Part shown: one piece after another, positions 22,909 to 34,211 of the stretch | How positions within the stretch are numbered: position 1 is the first letter of the stretch | How the letters are laid out: each line of letters opens with the position of its first letter | Assembly (NCBI RefSeq): GCF_016808335.1 | Contig: NC_053150.1 | Span: forward strand, 47,209,607-47,273,606 | From: Panicum virgatum | Taxonomy: Eukaryota; Streptophyta; Magnoliopsida; Poales; Poaceae | Length of the DNA stretch: 64,000 nt | Reading direction: 5' to 3' | Position numbers and translations under genes: made by a program | Notes under the pieces: generated by a model | Told to the model about the DNA's origin: nothing | Database searches by the model: none | The model's input: only the letters and a program-made list of their open reading frames with translations

Positions 22909-25529
22909 TGTAACACCCGAGTGTTAAACTTGAGATTTAATTAGCTAATTAGTGACTTAAGACATTCCGTTACAAATCGAGTCGGAAATGGATCCAAGCT
23001 TAGTTTTCAAATTCTGGAGCCAGAGAAAACCGGAACTTCCGGAAATATCCGGATACTCTGGTATTTCATCCGGAAACTCCGGATTTACCTGGATACTCCA
23101 GATATTCTTCCGGATAGTCCGGACCTGAAATGCTATATCACGAGTTTTGAGTCTGATGACTGTTTCGAAACGTTATAAACCGTTATTCACTCTCCTCAGT
23201 CTCCTCTCTCACTCTCTCCCGTGCTCTCTCTCACCCCAAACCCTAGAGACCAAAAACACTCCCTCTACTCTTGATCCAAGGCCCAAGGGAGCTTCAATTG
23301 GGTGGTGGATCCTCTCTCCCGCGTACTCCTTCCCTGGGCGGCTTGGGTTCAAGCTCTTGGTGCAAGGAAGAGCTCACCCCAAGGTAAATAAGCTAGGGTT
23401 TGGCAAGTCCCTTGTTCTAGGGGGTTTAAATCGATTTCCTCCGGTCAATCGTCTTCTTATGAATCCCTCTACTAGGGTCTAGAAGGGTTTTGATTTTTGT
23501 AGGTTGGTTTTGCTAGAAATCAGAGTTTCAGTTTTGGGGGCGAAAACTGTGTGAAACCCGGAAACTCTAGGTATTAATCCGGATACTCCGGAAATTTCGG
23601 ATTGAAATCCGAATATTCCGGTTTTTGCAGGGTTATGAACGTCGAGTTGTTCGGTTAGCAGTATTTGTGATCGGTTAAGGTTTATTTCAAAGTTTCAAAT
23701 TATATTGCATACATTTTCATATCATATGCATACGTATAGACGCCGCCGCTGAAGGAATCGTGTACAAGGTGGTTGCGGAGCCACAGGAGCCGCAGGGGCA
23801 AGCCCCGTAGCAGGAGGATCGCGGGGAGCAGGTCCAAGGCTCATCTCACCCTAGTGTTGAGCAGCAGACGCAAGACAAGCCCCGGTGCATGTTCTATTAT
23901 TTTAAATTATGATTCACTATGTATATGTTTTATCTATTACTTGTGCATTACGTGTTAGGAATTGATTGGAACCCTAGCTGCATGATCCCTAGGTTTTCTT
24001 GAGTTTTTACTAGTATGTCTAGATCAATAGCGGTGCCAGGCTAAATAAGTCCGGTAGAAGTCGGGTGACTTCGTGTCACTCGCGAGACACCGGAAACTGT
24101 AGAAGCCGAGTAATTGCCGGTTACTCGCGAGATACATTATTATCTTTATACTTCAGTATTTGAGAAATGGATTGAAATGGATAGGGAGATGTGAGACCGG
24201 GCGAAGATGATGGTATTAGGTTTGACAGCAAGACAGGGTTCCTGGGTGTCTTAGCCCCGTCCGTGTCGGTTAAGGACCGATCGTTGTGGTAGTGCTAATC
24301 GGAGATTGAATTGTACTAACCGCATGCCGGAAGTAGGAGGTAGTCGAAACCGGTAAGCCGAGTACTGCTTTGCTTCGAAAGTATAGGAACCCGCACCCAA
24401 CTCCTGGGGCGAGTCGAGTAGTCGCGGGGAATTGGGATGCATATGTTTATTTTTGGTGGTCTCACGTTGAGCTCGGCTGACCATATGTCGTTGGGCTGGT
24501 TCCTGTAGTTCGAGGCGGGGATGGGAAAGGTTGGTGCGTGGGGTCCGACGGGGCTTCTGCGTGCTGTGTTGGTTAGGTCCACCTTGCAAGGTTAAATCGG
24601 ATCAATTCGCCGTGTCTCGCGGATATGAGCGTCTTGATCTCTTTGTCACCTCGTAGCAAATGTGTTAGGGTATTAGAGATATAAAAATGGATACTATTCT
24701 GAATCTTAAATTGGATGCTCCAACATGCGTGTGTAGATAGGCAAATATTAGTGAGAGTCTATCTATATAAAATATGCGGCTAAAACATTGAAAGTAAGGA
24801 TACACATATAGTTGCTATTTCTGCAAAATAACCACCAGCCAAAAGTCTTGCATGTTTAGTTATGTGGGCTAAGTTATACCCACTGGTCGGGTAAGTCTTG
24901 CTGAGCATTAGAATACTCAGGGTTTGTTGCCACATTTATTATTATAGGACACCCGGACGTCGACTTCTGCCCCTTTTGTGTCAAGTTCATCCGCCGGGAT
25001 GCAGAGGGGTGGCAGGTCGAGGAGAGGGACCCTTAGGTTAGGGCGCTGTCGAGTTGTACACTTGTGGGCTGAGTGTGCAGCCTTTCTGTTTTGCGTAGAC
25101 CGGTCTGACCGGTCCGTGGGACCGGTCTGGCCGGTAGAGTTGGCAGCGGGGTGCCGACCGGTTCGACCGGTTGGGTGAACCGGTCCGACCGGTCGAGAAG
25201 TATCAGAACTGGTGATAGTTAAAATAGATGTATGGTCTTTTGGATTCGAACTTCAGACCATATATTGTAAAGTTTTGTAAATTAATCTCATATATTTGAA
25301 CTCGGTTTGTAAAACTTATTGTTTCGTTTTCATTGAGTTTATATTTTCAAGTAATATGCCGTGCTTGTACCATCTGCGCCCACCTTCGCGTGGGACTACC
25401 GGTGATGTTTCGATCAGGCCGTGGGTTGAGAAAGGATCGCCAAATTAAGCTGTTAAGCTAATGCGCCCAATGTGTTCAAATGACGACCATTAAACTTAAT
25501 TAAAGTTTTAATTTGGTAGTTCCGTCACA
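22909..25529 (+). mobile_element. solo-LTR-like element inside DUF1668 copy 1, 2.6 kb
   Basis: Starts TGTAACACCCGAG and ends GTTCCGTCACA, with perfect 5-bp target duplications CATAC (22904-22908, 25530-25534). No gag or pol. It carries the shared LTR motif CTTGCTGAGCATTAGAATACTC (24895-24915) in plus orientation, and its right 170 bp match, in reverse, the left end of the LTR at 36236. Short palindromic repeats of CCGGATACTCCGG type lie at 23030-23123 and 23557-23627, and ACCGGT pairs at 25095-25195. Likely a solo LTR of the same gypsy family as the other long LTRs here. Confidence 0.8.
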
Positions 25530-25571
25530 CATACTCGACCTCACTCCATGTGTGGCTTGCTGTGTCCAGGC

Positions 25572-25978
25572 TAGGGATGAAAGTGGTAATCTGAACTGTT
25601 AGAATAAATTTAATATTTTAAAATAGATATGTATAAAATTTGATGGTGATAATTTCTTATATTATCAAGCATATTATTACAAATAAAAATAAAATTTTGC
25701 ATAAATTATTTTATGCATTATTTGCTCCCTACAACAAAAAAATAGTGAAAAAAATACCGAATTTGTTTTCGAATTCATACCGAATTTTATATCTATCATT
25801 TGAAAAAATATAGGATGAATTTAAGGTTTACCTTTTATGAATCTTTATAAGCTCAATGCTCAAAACAAGAATACAAATTTGTATACAAGATTCTATGTCC
25901 TATTTATTCGCAATCAAAGAAAAACGATCAAAAAATTGATTACCGAATAATTACCGTTTTCGACCGTTTTCATCCCTA
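25572..25978. mobile_element. hAT-type MITE inside DUF1668 copy 1
   Basis: A 407-bp AT-rich element with perfect 8-bp target duplications GTCCAGGC (25564-25571, 25979-25986). The ends TAGGGATGAAAGTGG and CGACCGTTTTCATCCCTA are inverted and match the MITE at 14906. Removing it rejoins the DUF1668 codons for GTYCLD and TASHTW in frame. Confidence 0.9.
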
Positions 25979-26721
25979 GTCCAGGCAGTAGGTGCCAACG
26001 CCCTTGACGGATATGCAAATGTGGTAGCCACCAATGACACGGAGCACTGCATAGGAGGCTAGGAGCAGATCTCCGGGCAGCCAGGGCAGTAGTTCTTGTG
26101 TTCACGGATGTAAGGCGGCGGCGGGAGGAGATGACAGTGCCAGGACTTGAAGCCGGCTGACTGTGTGGGCTTGCGGTAGACGAAGGCCTCAAACTGTTCG
26201 CTGTGCTGTGCCATGCTGCCCAGCTCCGGTTTGGGAATCCTCTCCATAACAAAAAGGCTGCTGCCGTAGCCATCGTGGTCGTAATCATTGTCCAAACGGG
26301 CATTGGGAACAAAGAGAGAGAAGGGCAGCGACTTGGGCTTGTGGAGGCTAGGCATGGTCGCTGCCTGCTGCGTCTCGGCGTCGAAGAGGAAGGCGCGCCC
26401 AGACTGATCCGCACAGATCACCTCGCGCCCCGCGAGCGGGAAGCAGTCGATCTTCCATTGGTCGTCGAGAGCTGAAGCACGGAAGTTGAAGCTCGAGTGG
26501 GGAAGGCCGATACTCTCCATTATGAAGCCCGGAAACGCCATCTGCATCCGCATCTGCTTCTCTGCGTCAACCGCCGATCTTTCTGGATAGAACAACTGCT
26601 CGCCCGTCAGGTCAAAGCAGCATAGCGATTTGGCACCAGGATTGCGGCGGTTGCCCACAATCAGATTAAGAAACCGACGCGAGAAGCCAATCGTCGACTC
26701 GATGGATGGAGGCATATACAT

Positions 26722-27077
26722 ACTGGCTGATCTTCAAAGCTGGGGGAAATGGGGAATCGTTAGCAGAGAAGGGAAAAGGGGGAATTTGTTGGAGGCAAAC
26801 CCCTCGATTTATGCCACAGATACCAAGATCGACCCAGAAATTGTGAGGAAGGGGAAACGAGTACCCCCAAAGCCGTCCTGTCCTGCGATCGATCAATATA
26901 GGAGTACTCAACCTGCGTAGTTTTTTTTTGTTCAAAACCCTAAACCCTAATGGGCTGCAGCTGGGTGCAAAGGGTACGTTGATGAAATGTGGTCTAGGCC
27001 CATTCAGGGGTGCAAGCTTCATCAGCAGGTGCCCATTCTTTTTTTTTGAAAGAGCAGTACATAGTTACATACACATA
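26722..27077. other. 5' flank of DUF1668 copy 1
   Basis: Probable promoter and 5' untranslated region of the minus-strand pseudogene. Apart from a telo-box-like motif at 26935-26950, nothing specific was recognised. Confidence 0.45.
26935..26950. promoter_or_regulatory. telo-box-like motif
   Basis: AAACCCTAAACCCTAA lies about 215-260 bp upstream of the start region of DUF1668 copy 1. Telo-boxes (AAACCCTA) are common in plant promoters of growth-related genes. This is a motif match only. Confidence 0.3.
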
Positions 27078-27367
27078 GAGCATTTCCAAGAGACTCTTTA
27101 TATCTTTCCTAGTATGTAGAAATAGAGATTTTGGTGAGAAAATACCCTCCAACAGCCTCTTCAATTGGATTTCTAAATATAGACATTCTCTATTCTGGAT
27201 TTCTCACTATTTAAAGATGGAGAGCGAAAATGACTCTCTAGACTAAATACAAGATATAGAAAAGCTGTTGGAAACTACAAGAATATAGAAAATAATTTTT
27301 AGTCAAATGACTTTCTAAATGATGATTTAGAGAGTAAATTTTAGAAAGGCTCTTGGAGATATTCTTA
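27078..27367. mobile_element. MITE with CTCTTGGAGAT termini
   Basis: An AT-rich element of about 290 bp. Its ends GAGCATTTCCAAGAG and CTCTTGGAGATATTC are inverted repeats, and the interior is rich in TAGAGAG / CTCTCTA pairs. No clear target duplication was found, so ends may be off by a few bases and the superfamily is uncertain. Confidence 0.6.
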
Positions 27368-27796
27368 CAATGCACAATCGAGATGCTGGCCACAATCACA
27401 TCGGTCATCTATCGAGAACGCCTCAGGTTATGTAAAACAATGTAGACAACTGTTATTTATAAATACTTAACACATGATATATATAGACAACAAATAGATA
27501 GCATGTTCCTCTTATTTTTATACTACTATAACTACTATGTTATGTTGCATTCGGTGGCATACTTTTGATGTCAATATATGGAGAACAACCCATAGTACGA
27601 CAACAGGGTCAAACAAAGCAAACCAGAAAGGTTTATTTGGTTGATTAAAGTCTGCCTCACCTTCTTGGGAAACAGAAAGCACTGACCAATTGAAGTAAAT
27701 TGCGAAATTGCAAGGTATAACTTCCGGAAAATAATGGGGCAGCAGCATTAAGGTTGACTGATATCAATGTTCAGGTGAATTAAGCTTTTCGATCTA

Positions 27797-28053
27797 CTCC
27801 CTCCTTCCCCGTTTATAAAGCATACACGTATATCAAGATTCAAACCTTCTCATCTTTGACCAATAATTTGACTATTAAATTTTTATTTTTATAATGCAAA
27901 TTTTATATGATTGGATTCATAATCAAATATAGTTTACAATGATTATAAGTTTATAATCAAAAGTGATATAATATATGATAAATAAATGGTCAAAATGCTG
28001 TTTAGAAGACCGTGTCATATTCCACCATACCTTATAAACGGGGAAGGAGGGAG
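27797..28053. mobile_element. Stowaway-type MITE (Tc1/mariner)
   Basis: A 257-bp element beginning CTCCCTCCTTCCCC and ending GGGGAAGGAGGGAG, a perfect 14-bp inverted repeat, flanked on both sides by TA. This is the classic Stowaway structure of grasses. Confidence 0.92.
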
Positions 28054-28612
28054 TATAACACAGGCAACACAAGTCCACGTCCGCCCGTCATTGCCAAATA
28101 CTTCTTCCCTTCTATGAAGAGTGTAATTCTAGATTTTTCTTAAACGATTAGTATTGTTGAGAAATGACCATACTGTCTTTAATAATTGTTTCAATCTCAC
28201 TAATTCAGATATAGAATTGCACTTTTTTACAGATTTTTTAATCTCAGAATTATATATTCTTATAGGAAAAGAACATGCACATTGCCGCTCTTGCACGGAT
28301 CGACGAGGCAAAGAGATGGATGAGGCGTAGCTCTTACTGTCAGCGCACGCCTCTTGGTCTTGGACCAAAAACAATCAAATGTTATGCTAGGCCAGTGACA
28401 GAGGATACGAAAGACATAATACGTAAGATAACTTAAAATGTTATGCCAGATACAAAAGAGTTGTTTCTGACAAGGGAGACATTCATACAAGTCCCAGAAA
28501 CTACAAGATGCGAGTTGTTTCTGACCATCCAATTCCCAAATCTATTCAGATCACAATGGATAAAACAGGGAGTCTTGAAAATAAGGCCTCAATATTATGG
28601 GACCAATATTAT
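28054..28612. other. 3' flank of DUF1668 copy 2
   Basis: No gene recognised. The right part (about 28520-28612) resembles the downstream flank of DUF1668 copy 1 (CTATTCAGA, ATGGATAAAA, AATATTATT), which supports a common origin for the two loci. Confidence 0.5.
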
Positions 28613-28999
28613 TCAGAACACAGTATCAATAAAAGTCCCATTTGACCCGTGAAATAGCGACTTGTGCGTAGTCACTTCAAGTTTCGTTTTACCATTTCCA
28701 CTGTTGCTGCAATCGACATCGTTCACAGCCAGCTTTACCTCCACACCAGTCAAGATTACAAAATTCTGCTGAACTAATTCGATGCCAAACTCACCACCCA
28801 CCTCCATAGCTTCAAAGAACCTCGCAATGCAGAACCTGCCTGAGCCCAGGTGAACAAACTGAGAATCCTCGGATTCCTCCCATTTCCAGTGTGGTTCAAG
28901 CTCCTTCCAACTGCCAACTAGCTGTGGCTTGGAATCCATGGCTGACAGGTCAGCAGCAGCCAAGTGATGGCCCTCGGCAGAGAGGCCAAACCAGAGCTT

Positions 29000-29371
29000 T
29001 GATAGATAATTACTCATGCTCATGCTTGCTTTTTTCATGTCTAGTAGTAGTAGCAGCACTAGCTTGTACTCAGTCAAGCCTGTCATTTACTCTTGGGCGG
29101 CAAATGACTGTTGTGCATAGTAGCCGCTGCAAGTTGCAGTATGGTAGCAGTAGATGGCTGTACATGTAATAGTCATGGCTGCATTGTACTGTAGAGCAAT
29201 GCCTTGTAAATTTTCATTTTGACCGGTGTGTCTATAAAGAGGAGAGCAGCTGCAGCTCAGAGTCTTAAGCAGCTCTACTTCGTGTGCACTTACTGAGTAC
29301 TTCTTCTTCCTCTCATCTTCTTCCTCCACCTGCAAGCAAGAGGGTGTTGTGTGTGTGAGGGAGTGCCAACA
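29000..29371 (+). repeat. copia 5' LTR
   Basis: TG...CA bounded; aligns along its whole length with 33842-34211, roughly nine bases in ten identical by eye. Confidence 0.92.
29233..29238 (+). promoter_or_regulatory. copia LTR TATA box
   Basis: TATAAA within GTCTATAAAGAGGAG in the 5' LTR; the same box sits at 34074-34079 in the 3' LTR. It is the likely promoter of the element's genomic RNA. Confidence 0.6.
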
Positions 29372-29373
29372 AG

Positions 29374-29385
29374 TGGTATCAGAGC
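29374..29385 (+). other. copia primer-binding site
   Basis: TGGTATCAGAGC, complementary to the 3' end of initiator Met-tRNA, two bases after the 5' LTR. Confidence 0.9.
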
Positions 29386-29408
29386 TTGAGTGTTCGAGCT
29401 TGGTGGCC

Positions 29409-32400
29409 ATGGCTTCCCTGAATCGTGAGCATGGGCGCGGGCGTTCTCAGGAGCGTGGCCGTGGGTGCCAGACGACGTACGTCATGAAGAAGATGGTGCG
29501 GGACGTCGGGTGGGTGGTGCTGATGAAGGTGATGCTCAAGGCGAGGCGCCTGTGGGCGGCGGTGACCGTGGGCACCGCTAACGAAGAAGACGACCAGTCG
29601 GCCATGGAGGCCATCCTCAAGTCCGTGCCGGCAGAGTACGTCGTCCCGCTCGGCGCCAAGGACTCCGCCAAGGAGGCGTGGGAAAGCCTGGAGACGATGC
29701 GGCTGGGTGGCAACCACGTGCGCAAGGCGAAGGCACAGCAGCTCAGGCGGGAGTACAGGGTGATCGCGTTCTGCGATGGAGAGGCCATCAAGGACTTCGC
29801 GCTGCGGCTCACCTCACTGATAAGCCAGCTAGCGCAGGTTGGCATCGACATCGGAGAGGAGGAAGCGGTGGCCAAGTACCTGCGGGTCGTGCCGCCCCGG
29901 TTCGCATAGATTGCGCTCTCAATCGAGATGCTGCTCGACATGAGCACGCTCTCGATCGAGGACGTCACCGGGCACCCAAGGCGGTCGAGGACCGCGCGGA
30001 GACCCCCGCCCGCACAACTGCCGGCGGCCAGCTACTGCTCACGGAGGAGCAGTAGGCAGCGCGCCTGTGCGAGAGGAAGCAGGGGGAGGGCTCCTCTGTT
30101 TCTCGCAACGGCGGCGCGCGGCAGGCAGCGCGGCAAGCCACAGCGGAAGGCGGAGGGCGCCGGCAAGGACGGCGGAGATCGTGCCGCCGACAAGGATCGT
30201 GGCCAAAATTGCGGCAAGATCGGGCACTGGGCCCGCGACTGCAAGGAGCCGTGGCGCCAGGAGCAGGCGCACCTCGCCCAGGATGACGAGGAAGAGCCTG
30301 CGCTGCTCATGGCGTAGGTCTACGCCATCAACACCGAGGCAGAGGACCGCGGCGGGCGCGTCGAGCTGGACGAGCCGCGCGCGTGGGTCAACCTCGGGCG
30401 AGCAGAGGAGGAGGCAGAGGAGCTATGGTACCTCGACACCGGCGCGAGCAACCACATGACCGGGAACTGCGCGACCTTCTCCGAGCTCGACTCCGGAGTC
30501 GTCGGCACCGTGAAGTTCGGGGACAACTCCGGCGTCGACATCCAGGGGCATGGCACGGTCGTGTTCCAGTGCAAGAATGGCGAGCACAAGGCGCTGACAG
30601 ATGTGTACTACATCCCCAAGCTCCGTAGCAACATCGTCAGCATTGGCCAGCTCGACGAGCGAGGCTGCCAGGTGCTGATCGACGGCGGCGTGCTCCGGAT
30701 CAGGGACCGCGAGCGGAAGCTGCTCGCCAAGGTCGAGCGCGGCAGGAATCGCCTCTACACCTTGGCGCTGCGCATTGCGCGCCCAGTGTGCTTTGCGGCA
30801 AGGTGCGATGATGCGGCGTGGTGCTGGCATGAGCGCTTTAGCCATTTTAGCTTTGATGCTCTGGCCAGGATGGCGCGACAAGGCATGGTGCGAGGGCTGC
30901 CACTGATCGAGCATGCCGGCGAGCTGTGCGATAGCTGCCTTGCCGGAAAGCAGAGAAGGCTGTCGTTCCCCAAGAAGGCGAGCTACCACGCTGGCGACAC
31001 CTCGAGCTCCTCCACGACGACCTCTACGGGCCAATCACGCTGGCAACGCATGGCGGACGACGCTATTTCCTGCTCCTGGTGGACGACTGCAGCCGCTACA
31101 TGTGGCTGCACCTGCTGTCGAGCAAGGACGAGGCGCCAGCGGTGATCAAGGAGTTCCAGGCGCAGGTGGAGACGAAGACGGGGAAGAAGCTACGCGTGCT
31201 GCGGACAGATCGCAGCGGCGAGTTCACCTCGGTCGAGTTCGGCCTCTACTGCGCGGGACAGGCCGTTGAACGCCACCTCACGGCGCCGTACTTGCCGCAA
31301 CAGAGCAGCGTCGTGGAGAGGAGGAATCAGACGGTGGTCAGCATGGCTAGGAGCATGCTGAAGGCCAAGAAGATGCCGGCGGCGTTCTGGGAAGAGGCGG
31401 TGAGCATGGCGGTGTTCATCTTGAACCGCGCACCCACCAAGAGCCTGAAGGGCACGACGCCATTCGAGGCTTGGCACGGGAGAAAGCCGGACGTGTCCTT
31501 CCTCAGGACATTCGGCTGCGTCGGGCACGTGAAGAAGACGAAGCCCAACCTCGCCAAGCTGGAAGACAGGAGCACTCCCATGGTGTTCCTAGGGTACGAG
31601 CGCGGGAGCAAGGCTTATCGGCTCCGGCCAGCAGCAACGTGGTCGTGTCCCGCGACGTCGTCTTCGACGAGGCGGCATGCTTGGGCTGGGAGTCCGGCGA
31701 TGGGGAAGTGATGCCAGGCGGCCTGAGCAGCTCTTTCACCATCGAGTACATGGTGTACTTCGGTTCGGGGGAGCTGGCTCACGACGAAGGGGAAGCAACA
31801 CCCTCGAGCGAGTCGCAAGGGACACCCTCGAGTGCGACACAGGGGGCACCCTCGAGCGAGTTGCAGGGGACACCCTCGAGAGCGGCACAGGGGGCACAAT
31901 CTAGCGAGTCGCAGGGGACACCCTCGAGTGCGACACAGGGAGCACCCTCGAGCGAGTCACAGGGGACACCCTCGAGAACAGCACAGGGGGCACCCTCGAT
32001 CGAGTCACAGGGGATACCCTCGAGTGCGACACAGGGGGCACCCTCGAGAGCAGCACAGGTGACACCCTCGAGCGAGGCGCAGGTGACATCCTCGAGAGCG
32101 GGGCAGGGGACTCCGATCTCCGCCGCAACGAGCACCATTTCATCGATTCGCTTCGTCATGCCTCCGCCGAGCACCTCCCCGAACATCGACGCCGATTACT
32201 CCGGCGAGCCACTCCGATTCCATCTGGTGGATGACATTGTTGGCATGGGGAGTCCGCCCGGGCAGGCGGCCCATGTGCTGGACGACCTCGAGCTGCATCT
32301 GGGCAGCGCAGAGGAGCCACCAAACTTCGCCGCAGCAAAACAGGAGCACGCTGGCGGGTGGCGATACTGGAGGAGATGGCGGCGATGGAGGAGAACCGCA

Positions 32401-33832
32401 CGTGAGAGCTGGTGGATCCGCCGGCCGGTTGCCGGCCAATTGGGCTCAAGTGGGTGTTCAAGGTGAAGCAGAACGAGCGCGGCGAGGTGGTGCGACACAA
32501 GGCGCGGCTCGTCGCCAAGGGATTCGTGCAGCGCGAGGGCATCGACTTCGAGGAAGTCTTTGCGCCGGTGGCGCGCATGGAGTCTGTGCGCTGGCGGTGG
32601 TGAGGTGCTGGGAGGTCCATCACCTGGACGTGAAATCGGCATTCCTCAACGGAGAGCTCGCCGAGGAGGTGTACGTGCAGCAGCCGCTGAGATTTGTCAT
32701 CGCCGGCGAGGAGCACAGGGTGCTCCACCTGCGCAAGGCCCTGTATGGGCTGCGTCAGGCACCGCGTGCATGGAACATCAAGCTCGACGCCAGCCTCGCG
32801 TCGCTCGGCTTCACCAAGTGCGCCACCGAGCACGCCCTCTACACACGGCAGTCGAAGGGAGGCCTGGTGATCGTCGGCGTGTACGTCGACGACCTCATCG
32901 TCACCGGAGCTGAGCAGCGGGATATCAACGCATTCAAGGAGAAGATGAAGTCGATGTTCTGCATGCCAGACCTCGGTCTGCTCACCTACTACCTCGGCAT
33001 TGAGGTGGAGCAGACCGGGAATGCCATCACGCTCCGCCAGAGCGCCTACGCGAGGAAGCTGCTGGAGCGGAGCGGATTGGGTGAGTGCAGGGCGCGCCAG
33101 ACGCCCATGGAGGAGAAGGTGAAGCTGTCAAAGGACAGCACTGCCCCCTTGGTGGACGCCACGAGCTACTGGATCATCGTCGACGCACTGCGTTACCTCA
33201 CGCACACGCGGCCGGACATTGGGTTCGCCGTGGGGTACGTGAGCCGGTTCATGGCGGAGCCGCGGGACGATCACCTCGCCGCGGTCAAGCATCTGCTCCG
33301 CTATGTGGCAGGAACGCGCGACTACGGGCTCGTCTACCCAAGGAGGAGCAGAGGAGAGCTGGAGCTGATTGGGTTCAGCGATGTTGATGAACGAAGGAGC
33401 ATGACTGGTGTGCTCTTCTTCCTTGGAGCGTGCCCGATCTCCTGGCAATCGATTAAATAGAAGGTCGTCGCGCTGAGCACTTACGAGGCAGAGTACATTG
33501 CGGCGGCGGCGGCATGTTGCCAGGGAGTTTGGCTAGGGCGGCTGCTGGCAGAGCTCACCGGAGAAGAAGCTCGGGCACCCGTCCTGATGGTGGACAACCA
33601 GTCCACCATCGCCTTAGCAAAGAACCCCGTCCACCACGACCGGAGCAAGCACATCGACACCAAGTATCACTTCATCCGTGATTGCGTGGATGGTGGACAG
33701 ATCAGGCTCGAGTATGTCGAGACAGCTCGACATCTCGGGGACATCCTCACCAAACTACTTGGGCGCATTCGACTCACAGAGTTGAGGACCAAGATTGGAG
33801 TTGAGGAGATCAAGCAAGAGCAGTGCAATTAG
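29409..33832 (+). pseudogene. copia gag-pol polyprotein, decayed
   Basis: The start is ATG at 29409. The gag reads to TAG at 29907 (where Gln is expected), then a frameshift near 29970 and TAG at 30052. The zinc knuckle at about 30204-30245 (NCGKIGHWARDC) lacks its first Cys (Gly instead). TAG at 30315 precedes the protease motif WYLDTGASNHM. Then the integrase zinc region (WHERFSH, CDSCLAGKQ), a frameshift near 31000, and the integrase core with DDCSRYMW, TDRSGEF and ERRNQT (D, D, E all kept). Next a 13-unit repeat linker, reverse transcriptase ([22 protein letters not shown]) with shifts near 31627, 32400 and 32590, and RNase H ending at 33832, with TAG at 33458. Reading frames must be switched repeatedly to follow it. 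Confidence 0.9.
31795..32106 (+). repeat. 24-bp coding minisatellite, 13 units
   Basis: Exactly 13 x 24 bp. Each unit encodes an octapeptide of type GTPSSESQ, GAPSSATQ or GTPSRAAQ, built on CACCCTCGAG. It lies between integrase and reverse transcriptase of the copia polyprotein and keeps frame throughout. Confidence 0.92.
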
Positions 33833-33841
33833 GGGAAGAAT

Positions 33842-34211
33842 TGATAGATAATTACCCATGCTCATGCTTGTTTTTTCCATGCCTAGTAGTAGTATAGCAC
33901 TAGCTTGTACTCCGTTAAGCCTGCCATTTACTCTTGGGCGGCAAATGACTGTTGTGCATAGTAGCCGCAGCAAGTTGCAGCATGATAGCAGTAGATGGCT
34001 GTACATATAATAGTCATGGCTGTATTGTACTATAGAATCATGCCTTGTAAATTCTCACTTTGACCGGTGTGTCTATAAAGAGGAGAGCAGCTGCAGCTCA
34101 GAGTCTTAAGCAACTCCACTTCGTGTGCTCTTCCTGAGTCATTCTTTCTCTCATCTTCTTTCTCCACCTGCAAGCAAGAGAGTGTTGTGTGTATGTGAGG
34201 GAGTGCCAACA
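33842..34211 (+). repeat. copia 3' LTR
   Basis: TG...CA bounded, matching 29000-29371; followed by the 5-bp flank ATCTT. Confidence 0.92.

Larger units (their letters stand above)
22509..26691 (-). pseudogene. DUF1668 family protein, copy 1, broken
   Basis: Coding pieces: 26691-25979, 25571-25530 and 22908-22509 (stop TAA). Motifs in order: FSRRFLNLIVGN, WKIDCFPLAGREVICADQSG, AFLFDAE, MPSLHKPKS, SWHCHLLPPPP, GTYCLDTAS, YVPELKLWFGL, AAADLSSMD, LGSGRFCITRFFH, FTGVEV, MIPHKSKCH. These are hallmarks of the grass DUF1668 family, of unknown function, which often shows a beta-propeller-like repeat of short blocks. Damage: the codon aligned with the start of copy 2 is ATT, not ATG (26691-26689); a small insertion shifts the frame with TAG at about 26062; about ten codons (WTLPF block) are missing; a hAT MITE and a long LTR sit in the coding region. 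An upstream ATG at 26721 could restart the frame. Confidence 0.8.
29000..34211 (+). mobile_element. Ty1/copia retrotransposon, full length but decayed
   Basis: A 5212-bp element with LTRs of 372 and 370 bp (TGATAGAT...GTGCCAACA). The primer-binding site TGGTATCAGAGC follows the 5' LTR. Target duplication AGCTT / ATCTT has one mismatch. Domain order gag, protease, integrase, reverse transcriptase, RNase H is copia. The interior is much more GC-rich than its surroundings. Many stops and frameshifts show it is not autonomous now. Confidence 0.93.

Noticed and set aside
22909..25529. Complete LTR retrotransposon with two LTRs
   Set aside because: No internal repeat of the TGTAACACCC start, no primer-binding site and no coding domain were seen; a solo LTR is the simpler reading.
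26935..26950. Telomeric repeat insertion
   Set aside because: Only about two AAACCCT units are present; better explained as a promoter telo-box.
29374..29385. Met-tRNA gene fragment
   Set aside because: Only the 12-base primer-binding match is present directly after an LTR, as expected for a copia element.
31795..32106. CRISPR-like array
   Set aside because: The 24-bp units are contiguous with no spacers and encode an octapeptide in frame inside a copia polyprotein.
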